DNA of 5,445 bases from Candidatus Methanoperedens sp. (GCA_028679855.1 JAJRAP010000149.1:1-5445); one strand, 5' to 3'; counted from the first letter of the stretch, positions 1 through 5,379 are shown. The notes: generated by a model not told the origin, from the sequence alone. Program-made: numbers and translations.

Positions 1-744
1 AACGATAGGCAGTTAGGGGATATGATCAGGTTTGCGGTTAATAATATGGATACCGTGAAGGGCATTAATTTTCAGCCCGTTTCTTTTACAGGGAGGATAA
101 ATAGGGAAGAAAGGATGGAAAAAAGAATAACCATCCCGGATTTATTTGATCTGGTAGAAGAGCAGACTCACGGAGCTATTACAGCAGAAGACTTCTATCC
201 TGTACCTTTTGTTGTGCCCATTTCCCATTTTACGACAGCAGAGGAGGGCATCCCTGATGTCGAATTCACGGTTCACCCGCACTGCGGCACTGGCACTTAT
301 ATCTATGTTGAAAATGGAAAAATGATACCTATAACCCGTTTTATCGATGTAGAAGGACTTCTTGAGTATATCGATGAACTGGCATCGAGCAGCGACAGAT
401 GGATCGGCAAGTCCCTTGGTAATATAAAAAGACTGGGCAGTCTTATTTCTGCGCTGCCAAAGTACATCGATCTGGCAAAAGCACCAAAGTCTGTAGATGT
501 TAAACAACTTTTCATTAACGTTTTGAGGGATGGAACAGGGGACGCTATTAAAGAGTTTCACCGCCATACGCTTTTGATAGGTGCAATGCATTTTATGGAT
601 TTGTATAATATGGATCTTGAGAGAATAGAACGGTGCGGTGTCCATTATGCAACTCCCGATGGAAGGATTATTCCCTTCTGCGCATATAACACGATCCACA
701 GGGTAGAGGTAGAAAAGAAGTTTTCAACACCATTGATAAACTGA
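1..744 (+). CDS. tes: Radical SAM tetraether lipid synthase (Tes family), C-terminal part
   Basis: This is the 3' part of a radical SAM enzyme of the MJ0619/MA_1486 type. The frame is open from base 1, so the start lies outside the window and the Met at 22 is internal. Members join the ends of two archaeol phytanyl chains to make membrane-spanning tetraether (GDGT-type) lipids, using S-adenosylmethionine radicals and extra Fe-S centres. The visible 247 residues cover the end of the SAM barrel (GINFQPVSFTGRI) and the family-specific C-terminal region: ITIPDLFDLVEEQTHGAI, then HPHCGTGTYIYVENGK followed by IPITRFIDVEGLLEYI, then HFMDLYNMDLERIERCG and HYATPDGRIIPFCAYN. Cysteines in HPHCGT, ERCG and PFCAYN are possible cluster ligands. 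The SAM-binding CxxxCxxC motif is not in view. The protein ends soon after VEKKFSTPL, which I recall as near the usual end of the family. Family membership is recognised from memory of the motifs. The family has paralogues, so lipid coupling rather than a related methylation or C-C bond reaction is inferred. Confidence 0.82.
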   Translation, partial: NDRQLGDMIRFAVNNMDTVKGINFQPVSFTGRINREERMEKRITIPDLFDLVEEQTHGAITAEDFYPVPFVVPISHFTTAEEGIPDVEFTVHPHCGTGTYIYVENGKMIPITRFIDVEGLLEYIDELASSSDRWIGKSLGNIKRLGSLISALPKYIDLAKAPKSVDVKQLFINVLRDGTGDAIKEFHRHTLLIGAMHFMDLYNMDLERIERCGVHYATPDGRIIPFCAYNTIHRVEVEKKFSTPLIN

Positions 745-821
745 ACATCTCCTGCGTTGAAGAAGTAGCAGCCTTTGATAAATTCATAGAATTTATGGAT
801 GTTACCCTGCATCAAGCATAA
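690..821 (+). pseudogene. Start-less open frame, possible gene remnant
   Basis: An open frame of 43 codons overlaps the end of the tes gene and runs to a TAA at 819-821. It has no ATG near its beginning. Its C-terminal part reads like a real amphipathic protein tail (EVFNTIDKLNISCVEEV, then AAFDKFIEFMDVTLHQA). It may be the remnant of a small gene or of an alternative, frameshifted end of tes. It may equally be chance. I do not recognise it. Confidence 0.2.
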
Positions 822-852
822 GCTGCTCACCTGGTAACTTTTTTCTTTTTTC
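801..852 (+). terminator. Hairpin plus T-tract terminator after tes
   Basis: The inverted repeat GTTACC (801-806) and GGTAAC (833-838) is followed at once by the run TTTTTTCTTTTTT (839-851). Archaeal RNA polymerase terminates on U-rich tracts, with or without a stem, so the T-run is the stronger part of the evidence. It separates the tes transcript from sufC. Confidence 0.5.
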
Positions 853-865
853 GCAAGCGCAAGCA

Positions 866-890
866 GAAAAGTTGATATTGCTTAAAGAAA
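866..890 (+). promoter_or_regulatory. Possible archaeal promoter for sufC-sufB-arsR
   Basis: The segment between the T-tract and sufC contains a purine-rich stretch (GAAAAG) followed by AT-rich GATATTGCTTAAAG, which could serve as BRE and TATA elements. A start of transcription about 25 bases downstream would leave a short leader before the ATG at 924. The match to consensus is weak. The position, right after a terminator, is the better argument. Confidence 0.25.
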
Positions 891-923
891 ATGTATGAAA
901 TTTATAGAAAAGGTTCAAACAAC

Positions 924-1640
924 ATGCACTTACTTGAGATTAAAGATATAACATACCGAGTAAAAGAAAAAGAAATATTTTCCGGGCTTTCTCTTGCAGT
1001 CGAAACAGGAGAAGTCCGCGCCATTCTCGGCAAAAATGGAACAGGCAAAAGTACTCTGGCGTATCTGGTCATGGGATGTGAGAGTTATATACCAACATCG
1101 GGTGAGATACTATTTGAAGGAAAAGTTATTAACGACATTAAGCTCCACCAAAGGGCGCGACTTGGCATCACTCTTGCATGGCAGGAGCCGGTGAGGTTTG
1201 AAGGTATTTCGGTCAGGGACTATCTGACCCTGAAGAGCAAAGAAGTTGATCCGTCTGGATATCTTGAAATGGTAGGACTCTATCCTGAACTTTATCTGGA
1301 CAGGATGCTGGACAAATCCTTAAGCGGCGGTGAAAGAAAGAGGATTGAACTTGCATCCATCGTAGCGCTTGAGCCCAGGTTAGCCGTCCTTGACGAGCCC
1401 GATTCCGGCATAGATATGCTCTCGATGCAGGATATAATAAATGTTATCGACGCATTAAAGAAAAATGGGACGGCGGTGCTTTTAATTAGCCACAGGGAGG
1501 AAATTGCGAAGGTCGCGGACAGTGCCTCCTTGATTTGCAATGGTAAAATAGTGTGTTCGGGTAATCCTGAGAAAGTTGCGCAATATTATAAATCAAGGAA
1601 ATGTGAGGTATGTATTGAGGAGGTATGTGTATATGTCTGA
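924..1640 (+). CDS. sufC: SufC/SmsC, Fe-S cluster assembly ATPase
   Basis: This is a soluble ABC-type ATPase of 238 residues that powers the SufB scaffold during Fe-S cluster assembly in the cytosol; it is not a transporter. All nucleotide-site motifs are present: Walker A GKNGTGKST (36-44), Q-loop Gln87, signature LSGGE (133-137) with the SufC-like run ERKRIE, Walker B LAVLDE (153-158) continuing as PDSGID where bacterial SufC typically has IDSGLD, and the H-loop His190. An in-frame ATG at 891 would add 11 residues. I chose 924 because family members start with a short strand before EIKDI and because AAAGG (909-913) is suitably spaced. The 3' end overlaps sufB by 8 bases. With no sufD, sufS or sufU in view, it matches the short archaeal SmsC/SmsB form. 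The tail ends KCEVCIEEVCVYV, three cysteines in nine residues beyond the ABC core, which I do not recall as a general SufC feature. Confidence 0.9.
   Translation: MHLLEIKDITYRVKEKEIFSGLSLAVETGEVRAILGKNGTGKSTLAYLVMGCESYIPTSGEILFEGKVINDIKLHQRARLGITLAWQEPVRFEGISVRDYLTLKSKEVDPSGYLEMVGLYPELYLDRMLDKSLSGGERKRIELASIVALEPRLAVLDEPDSGIDMLSMQDIINVIDALKKNGTAVLLISHREEIAKVADSASLICNGKIVCSGNPEKVAQYYKSRKCEVCIEEVCVYV
1617..1624 (+). promoter_or_regulatory. Ribosome binding site of sufB
   Basis: GAGGAGGT lies 8 bases before the ATG at 1633, inside the end of sufC. It fixes the sufB start at 1633 rather than at the in-frame ATG at 1576, which lies upstream of this site. Confidence 0.75.
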
Positions 1641-2568
1641 ACTTGAAGACTTGATGAAGGCATTTGGAGACTCAGGGGGAGATAAAAACATTCTTGTAAA
1701 TAGGGATATTGCACACCTTGTTGCAAGCGGTCACAAGATATTAAGTATGAGGGCTATTGAAGGACTGGAAGTCAAGGCAGAAGAGACAGTTACTGGGATT
1801 GTTGCGAATGTCAGGGTTATGGAAGGGACTATCATAAAGAATCCGATACATCTTTGTTTTGGCATACTTCACAAAAAGGGATTACAGGAGATCAAAATGA
1901 ACGTACGGCTTGAAAGAGGGGCTTTTGCAGGTTTTATCGCACATTGTATATTCCCGAAGGCAGAGAAGGTAAGACACATTATGGATGCGGTTGTTGAGAT
2001 TGGGGAAAGTGCTGAGATGAGATATTCAGAGGTTCATTATCATGGACCTTACGGGGGAATAGAAGTCATTCCAAAAGCTGATGTGATGGTCGGCAAAAAT
2101 GGCAGATACATTACAGATTTTTCATTGATATCAGGGAGAGTCGGAAAATTGGAAATAAATTATACGGTCAGTGTGGGTGAAAATGCTGTGACCGAGTTAA
2201 CAGCAAGGGTGTTCGGTCATGGCAATGATAGTATAAAAATAAAGGAAAAGGTTGTACTCGAAGGTAATAATTCAAAGGGTCTGATAAAAACAAGGATTGC
2301 CATTGAGGAAAAGGCTACGGCTGAGGTAACGGGTATCACGGAAGGCAACGCTGAGGGCGCAAGAGGTCATGTGGACTGCATGGAGATAGTAAAAGACAGT
2401 GCTGTTGCTCAAGCAATTCCAATTGTGAAGGTTTCGCATCCCCTTGCTAAAGTAACCCATGAAGCTGCGATAGGAAGTGTGGATAAAAGACAGCTTGAAA
2501 CCCTGATGGCTCATGGGCTTACCCCTGAAGAGGCTGTGAATGTAATTGTAAGGGGTATATTGAAATGA
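1633..2568 (+). CDS. sufB: SufB/SmsB, Fe-S cluster assembly scaffold
   Basis: This 311-residue protein belongs to the SufB/SufD family, in the short archaeal form; bacterial SufB is about 490 residues. It should dimerise and bind SufC to form the scaffold on which Fe-S clusters are built. The middle is rich in short beta strands, as expected of the family's beta-helix core (for example GIEVIPKADVMVGKNG and ITDFSLISGRVGKLEI). The conserved C-terminal region is clear: Cys249 in GHVDCMEIV corresponds in position to the catalytic cysteine of bacterial SufB, then a His-Pro pair, KVTHEAAIG (His276, Glu277), and the closing helices QLETLMAHGLTPEEAVNVIV. Keeping this cysteine argues for a SufB-like rather than SufD-like role, although databases may label it SufD family. 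Its start overlaps sufC and its TGA overlaps the next start as ATGA, so the three genes are translationally coupled. Assignment of the exact cluster ligands is inference. Confidence 0.9.
   Translation: MSELEDLMKAFGDSGGDKNILVNRDIAHLVASGHKILSMRAIEGLEVKAEETVTGIVANVRVMEGTIIKNPIHLCFGILHKKGLQEIKMNVRLERGAFAGFIAHCIFPKAEKVRHIMDAVVEIGESAEMRYSEVHYHGPYGGIEVIPKADVMVGKNGRYITDFSLISGRVGKLEINYTVSVGENAVTELTARVFGHGNDSIKIKEKVVLEGNNSKGLIKTRIAIEEKATAEVTGITEGNAEGARGHVDCMEIVKDSAVAQAIPIVKVSHPLAKVTHEAAIGSVDKRQLETLMAHGLTPEEAVNVIVRGILK
2551..2556 (+). promoter_or_regulatory. Ribosome binding site of arsR-type gene
   Basis: AGGGGT ends 8 bases before the ATG at 2565, within the last codons of sufB. It supports the ATGA overlap start rather than the internal Met30 codon. 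Confidence 0.55.
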
Positions 2569-2933
2569 AATTTGACCACCCACATGCTAACAGGGAATAC
2601 AATTTGCCTCCACAAAAGCAGAGGCAGGTGCGCGCCGCTATTGGAAGTGATATGGCAGGCATTTCAAAAATGCTTGATATACTCTCAGACCCTGTTCGCC
2701 TGCACATCCTGTTCGCTCTGGCAGTGCAGGAACTATGTGTCTGTGTGCTTGTGGCGATCACGGATTATAAGTACTCTGCGCTATCATATCATCTCAAATT
2801 ATTGAAAGAAATGGAACTTGTTGATTCAAGGCGTGAAGGTAATTTTTTGCTGTACAGGCTGACCGAACATGGCAGGGCTGCGCTGGATATGATTACCAAC
2901 TTTTTAGAGACTACCAGGGAAGTGCATAAGTAG
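2565..2933 (+). CDS. ArsR/SmtB-family metal- or thiol-sensing repressor
   Basis: This is a 122-residue winged-helix regulator. Residues 30-103 form the ArsR fold: DILSDPVRLHILFAL (38-52), the sensor helix ELCVCVL (56-62), the recognition helix with SALSYHLKLLKEMELV (71-86), and the wing RREGNFLLYRL (89-99). Cys58 and Cys60 sit where ArsR and related sensors bind As(III), Sb(III) or soft metals. The usual acidic residue after the pair (CVCDL) is Val here. The N-terminal 30 residues are His-, Arg- and Gln-rich and have no recognised role. The ATGA overlap with sufB means it is made with the Fe-S machinery, while the next operon encodes a metalloid-type permease and redox proteins. It could control either or both; autoregulation is typical of the family. 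The inducer cannot be read from sequence, and it could also sense Fe-S or thiol status. It ends with TAG. Confidence 0.85.
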   Translation: MKFDHPHANREYNLPPQKQRQVRAAIGSDMAGISKMLDILSDPVRLHILFALAVQELCVCVLVAITDYKYSALSYHLKLLKEMELVDSRREGNFLLYRLTEHGRAALDMITNFLETTREVHK

Positions 2934-2971
2934 AAGAATATTCCTAAAAAACCGTTATCTTTATGCTTTAG

Positions 2972-2990
2972 TATTTCAAATATAATTGTA
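2972..2990 (+). promoter_or_regulatory. Probable promoter and possible ArsR operator before the permease
   Basis: The 74-bp gap after arsR holds an AT-rich element, CAAATATAATTG, a good archaeal BRE/TATA candidate. A start of transcription about 25 bases downstream falls at or next to the ATGs at 3008-3013, so the message would be leaderless or nearly so. This agrees with the lack of a clear ribosome binding site there. The perfect inverted repeat TATTT-C-AAATA (2972-2982) overlaps the TATA element, a position where ArsR-family repressors typically block transcription. The operator reading is a guess from position and symmetry. Confidence 0.35.
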
Positions 2991-3007
2991 ATATCCTTTA
3001 TGATGCA

Positions 3008-3214
3008 ATGATGAGTGGGCTTTTAAGCGTGTACGATTACCTTTCTTTACATGTACTGACTTGCTTGGTTCCGGCTTTTTTTATTGCAGGTGCAATTGCA
3101 GTGTTTATTTCCAAGCAATCGGTGATAAAATACTTCAGCAGCAAGAGCTGTCCTGGCGATCATGATGTCAATCCTCATCGGGCTGATCATGGCGTTTCTA
3201 TTCAAGGGTCCTGA
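3008..3214 (+). CDS. N-terminal fragment of the broken permease
   Basis: This frame gives 68 residues. The first 45 or so are a genuine permease N-terminus with one long hydrophobic segment (about residues 9-33) and the motif SVIKYFS. From about residue 48 (CPGDHDVNPH) the sequence is out-of-frame translation of the downstream permease part and is not family-like. If translated, the product would be a single-span peptide with a meaningless tail. Confidence 0.35.
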   Translation: MMSGLLSVYDYLSLHVLTCLVPAFFIAGAIAVFISKQSVIKYFSSKSCPGDHDVNPHRADHGVSIQGS

Positions 3215-3833
3215 CATAAACAATAAAACAACGGCACAGTTTGAAATAAATGAAGAGCGCAGCCGTCCCCAATGGGTTGTGCTGCTGTTTTTTGTATTCC
3301 TGGTCTTAATATTGATCGTCGGCACCACAAAATTGAGTCTGGCAATAAGGGTGAGCACAATAGTCCTCTTATTACTTGGAGTAATAGTCCTGCTAAAATA
3401 TCATTTTACAGGTGATGAGGTCAGGGACTGGGGAAATGAAACATGGGACCTGACAAAGAAGATATTCCCCGTGTTGATAATCGGGACATTTGCTGTTGGA
3501 GTCATTGCTTATTATCTCCCGCCAGAGACCTTCAGGGCGTTTTTCGGCGGGAACTCCCTGCTCTCATGCTTTACAGCATCCATAATCGGAGCACTGTTTT
3601 ATATGCCGACGCTGCTTGAGGTCCCGATCATCGGCACGACCCTTGGATATTCAACAGGGGTCATGGGAGGCGGACCTGCACTTTCACTGCTCTTATCAGG
3701 ACCTTCGGTAAGCCTGCCAAGTATGCTCGTACTGCAGAGAATCATGGGTACAACCAGGACTGCAGTGTATATCTTGCTAGTAGTATTATTTTCGACAATT
3801 GCGGGGTTTGCATACGGAAATTTGGTGGGATAA
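3162..3833 (+). CDS. C-terminal fragment of the broken permease
   Basis: This frame gives up to 223 residues from the Met at 3162. That Met is an internal residue of the family, and no ribosome binding site precedes it. Hydrophobic segments lie at about 2-14, 39-54, 60-79, 101-119, 133-147 and 155-170, with a further pair near the end. The second-half hallmarks are intact: FRAFFGGNSLLSCFTASIIG (124-143), YMPTLLEVPIIG (147-158) and the downstream SLLLSGPSVSLPS, mirroring motifs that the lost first half should have carried. The TAA overlaps the upstream ATG of the following frame. It may be translated by coupling, but a transporter lacking one of two symmetric halves is unlikely to work. Confidence 0.5.
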   Translation: MMSILIGLIMAFLFKGPDINNKTTAQFEINEERSRPQWVVLLFFVFLVLILIVGTTKLSLAIRVSTIVLLLLGVIVLLKYHFTGDEVRDWGNETWDLTKKIFPVLIIGTFAVGVIAYYLPPETFRAFFGGNSLLSCFTASIIGALFYMPTLLEVPIIGTTLGYSTGVMGGGPALSLLLSGPSVSLPSMLVLQRIMGTTRTAVYILLVVLFSTIAGFAYGNLVG

Positions 3834-3871
3834 TGACAGGAAAAGTGATGGAATTCAAAAAGAGATATTTA

Positions 3872-3879
3872 GAGGTGAT
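3872..3879 (+). promoter_or_regulatory. Ribosome binding site fixing the start of the Cys-Cys protein
   Basis: GAGGTGAT is a near-perfect complement of the archaeal 16S rRNA 3' end and ends 4 bases before the ATG at 3884. It rules in 3884 over the in-frame ATG at 3833, which would add 17 residues. Confidence 0.75.
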
Positions 3880-3883
3880 CTGT

Positions 3884-4141
3884 ATGGGAAAGCCCTGTTG
3901 TCCATCAGGCGCCACTGAAGTAACAATGGTGAATGTGGGAGGCGTTAAAGTAGGTCTGATAGCCAGGGACGAGATATTTAAAAAGCTCTATGAATCAGGG
4001 AAAAAGCCTGAGGATGTTGAAATGGAGGAACTGGTAAAGGAGTTTTCAATCTACAATTATATACCTTCCGCGGCTCAGAATGACTATGGAGAGGCATTAT
4101 TGAAAGAGTATACAAAATATTATAAGGAGAAAGTGAAATGA
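3884..4141 (+). CDS. Small conserved Cys-Cys protein of the permease/thioredoxin cluster
   Basis: This 85-residue soluble protein has no assigned function. It begins MGKPCCPSGATEV, with adjacent cysteines at 5 and 6. A short beta-like part follows (VNVGGVKVGLIARDEIF, 17-32), then a helix-rich acidic middle and the tail NYIPSAAQNDYGEALLKEY. I recall similar short proteins (a vicinal Cys pair near the N-terminus and an NYIP...Y..ALL.EY tail) next to UPF0718 permeases and CxxC thioredoxin-like proteins in anaerobes, sometimes labelled as an NAC-type factor, a label I would not trust. The vicinal cysteines could bind a thiophilic metal or metalloid and hand it to the permease or be reduced by the thioredoxin. 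That is inference from context only. Its stop overlaps the next start as ATGA. Confidence 0.75.
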   Translation: MGKPCCPSGATEVTMVNVGGVKVGLIARDEIFKKLYESGKKPEDVEMEELVKEFSIYNYIPSAAQNDYGEALLKEYTKYYKEKVK

Positions 4142-4380
4142 AAATCGAAATCTTAGGAACTGGATGTTCGAAATGTAAGACATTGATACAACTTGCACAG
4201 GAGACTGTAAATGAACTCGGTATTTCTGCAGAGATCGTCAAAGTTTATAATATCGATGAAATCATGAAATATGATGTGATGATGACGCCTGCACTTGCTA
4301 TTGACAAAGAAATAAAATCTTCCGGCAGGATCCCGTCAAAAGATGAAATAAAACAATTTGAAATCCCAATTTGGAGATGA
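4138..4380 (+). CDS. Small thioredoxin-like CxxC protein (redox-active disulfide type)
   Basis: This 80-residue minimal thioredoxin/glutaredoxin fold is of the kind found in methanogens (MTH895-like, 'redox-active disulfide protein 2'). It has a first strand KIEILG, the active site GTGCSKCKTL (Cys10, Cys13), a helix, a second strand AEIVKVYN, and the cis-proline motif MTPAL (Pro51), followed by strand AIDKEIKSSG and the closing RIPSKDEIK helix. It should reduce disulfides or bind metal through the CxxC. Here it probably serves the adjacent Cys-Cys protein or the permease substrate, as thioredoxin-like partners do in other metal-efflux clusters. AAGGAG (4124-4129) precedes the start, which overlaps the upstream stop. 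The end (QFEIPIWR) departs slightly from the usual short tail, so the original terminus may have been altered. Confidence 0.85.
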   Translation: MKIEILGTGCSKCKTLIQLAQETVNELGISAEIVKVYNIDEIMKYDVMMTPALAIDKEIKSSGRIPSKDEIKQFEIPIWR

Positions 4381-4456
4381 AGTTGATATTGAAACAATAT
4401 CCCTTAAATCAAATGAACTGGATAAATATCCTGTAATTTCTGAAAGCGATATATGA
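4352..4456 (+). pseudogene. Start-less open frame after the thioredoxin gene, possible relic
   Basis: A frame offset from the thioredoxin gene is open from 4352 to a TGA at 4454-4456. It encodes QFGDEVDIETISLKSNELDK followed by YPVISESDI. The pattern (charged start, beta strand DIETIS, then EKYP-like) resembles the middle of small thioredoxin-like proteins often found in such clusters. There is no ATG and no CxxC. It may be the remains of a second redox gene whose beginning and end were deleted. The alternative is chance. Confidence 0.25.
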
Positions 4457-4477
4457 ATGGCTTACACAGAATTGATT

Positions 4478-5368
4478 CTACCGTTTCTTGTTCGTAAGCG
4501 CTTCGAACCCGGTAACAACATCCAGCAATTCCATGGTAATGGAATCCTGCCGCAGGTTGTGGTACTGAACATGAAGCTCATTCAATCTCTCCTCTATGTT
4601 CTTTTCCGCCTTTTGCATGGAAGCAAGCCTGCTTGCATTCTCGCTTGCAAGAGACTCAATAAGCGCGCGATAGAGGGAAAAAAAAAGATACTGACGGATA
4701 AGGGATGAAAAAAGATCATTCCAGTCCATTGTAAATGTAGGAATCGAACGCGACGCACACTTTCTCTTAGCCAGGCCCTGGAACCATTCCTTATCAAGCG
4801 GCAGAAGGTACAGCATATGGGGATGATAGGATGAACCTGAAAGCGGCATGTTGTAAAAAAGCACAATTCTTTCTATTTCCCGCTGCGTGCGCCACTCCTC
4901 GATCCTAGTCAATACCTGCAATATGATCTGTGTTATGCCGGACTGATTGCCAAGGTATGAAAATCGCTCTTCCACTATTTCCCCTTCCTCTTCAAGCTGT
5001 GAGATCACACGATCCCCCAGCGTCATTATTGTCCTGTTCTCCCTTATGACTTTCAGTTCATCCATATTTTTGATCGCAAATTTAGCAATGATCTCATTGA
5101 ACTTGCCGCACATTCCCTGCTCGGAGCCAAAGATTATAGCTCCAAGACGGTTTTTCTTTAAAGGCTCAACAATCATAACTTCTCCAGGGATGTTTTTCAT
5201 CACCACTTCAAGCCCCATCTCAATGGTGATTTGATATTCATGAAGCGATCCACCCATCTGCCCGTACTCGCGAATGCTCACAGCAGCAAGTGTTTTCATT
5301 GTCCTGACAAGAGATTTCAGTTCATTCTCATTGTCGATCTTTCTCTTGAGCATTTCAAGCTGTTCCAT
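4478..5368 (-). CDS. atpG: Alternative F1-type ATP synthase gamma subunit (N-ATPase type)
   Basis: This 296-residue protein is the central rotor shaft of an F1 ATPase. The N-terminal helix has LKSLVRTMKTLAAVSIREY (17-35), and the Rossmann-like middle begins LGAIIFGSEQGMCGKFNE (75-92), matching the family's G-(L/M)-C-G-x-F-N motif. The C-terminal helix carries ASENASRLASMQKAEKNI and the classic ITMELLDVVTGFEAL ending. Divergence in the middle and its presence in an archaeon suggest the N-ATPase (alternate F1F0) group, which in Methanosarcina accompanies the normal A-type ATP synthase and is thought to pump Na+. In that operon (atpDCQRBEFAG) atpG is last, matching its place here before a convergent operon. 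The frame stays open upstream to the window edge, but AAGGGAG (5373-5379) 4 bases before the ATG fixes the start at 5368, with a standard family N-terminus. Stop is TAG. Ion specificity rests on subunit c, which is not in view. Confidence 0.88.
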   Translation of the reverse strand: MEQLEMLKRKIDNENELKSLVRTMKTLAAVSIREYGQMGGSLHEYQITIEMGLEVVMKNIPGEVMIVEPLKKNRLGAIIFGSEQGMCGKFNEIIAKFAIKNMDELKVIRENRTIMTLGDRVISQLEEEGEIVEERFSYLGNQSGITQIILQVLTRIEEWRTQREIERIVLFYNMPLSGSSYHPHMLYLLPLDKEWFQGLAKRKCASRSIPTFTMDWNDLFSSLIRQYLFFSLYRALIESLASENASRLASMQKAEKNIEERLNELHVQYHNLRQDSITMELLDVVTGFEALTNKKR

Positions 5369-5372
5369 TTTA

Positions 5373-5379
5373 CTCCCTT
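5373..5379 (-). promoter_or_regulatory. Ribosome binding site of atpG
   Basis: Read on the minus strand this is AAGGGAG, 4 bases before the ATG at 5368-5366. It selects this start over Met codons further upstream in the same open frame. Confidence 0.65.

Larger units (their letters stand above)
3008..3833 (+). pseudogene. UPF0718/ArsP-like permease broken by internal deletion and frameshift
   Basis: Two parts of one membrane permease (DUF318, COG0701/ArsP family; efflux of organoarsenicals or other metal species in studied members) lie in different frames. The N-terminal part starts at 3008 or 3011: LLSVYDYLSLHVLTCLVPAF, then FIAGAIAVFISKQSVIKYFS. The C-terminal part is in the frame beginning near 3138 and opens with ARAVLAIMMSILIGLIMAF. 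In intact relatives about 70 residues separate these segments, as I recall, including the CSCT-LPLF and SGPAIN motifs of the first half of the pseudo-symmetric fold. They are absent in every frame here. The junction lies around 3136-3147. Since the loss is not a multiple of three, the C-terminal part is out of frame. A programmed frameshift cannot restore the missing segment. The last base pairs overlap the next gene, so the original operon order is preserved. An assembly error is the main alternative. Confidence 0.7.

Noticed and set aside
142..830. Minus-strand open frames beneath tes
   Set aside because: They overlap a well-recognised gene, have no ribosome binding sites and no protein-like motifs.
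891..923. Longer SufC start at the ATG at 891
   Set aside because: The extra 11 residues are not SufC-like and no binding site precedes them; 924 has a suitably spaced AAAGG.
2931..3010. UAG readthrough (pyrrolysine) at the end of arsR
   Set aside because: Methanosarcinales can decode UAG, and the frame stays open to a TGA at 3008-3010, but the extension is low-complexity translated promoter DNA and arsR is already full length.
3833..3883. Longer start for the Cys-Cys protein at the TAATG overlap with the permease
   Set aside because: A near-perfect GAGGTGAT sits just before the ATG at 3884, and the extension looks unlike the rest of the protein. It may still be read by coupling at low level.
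4528..4545. Perfect hairpin ATTCCAT-ggta-ATGGAAT
   Set aside because: It lies inside the atpG C-terminal coding region with no T-tract, and is explained by conserved codons for ITMELL.
4623..4636. GCAAGC-CT-GCTTGC inverted repeat
   Set aside because: It lies within atpG, the loop is too short for a stable hairpin, and the codons encode conserved SRLAS residues.
4457..5234. Plus-strand open frames antisense to atpG
   Set aside because: They are mirror frames of a clear F1 gamma gene, with serine- and isoleucine-rich translations lacking motifs.
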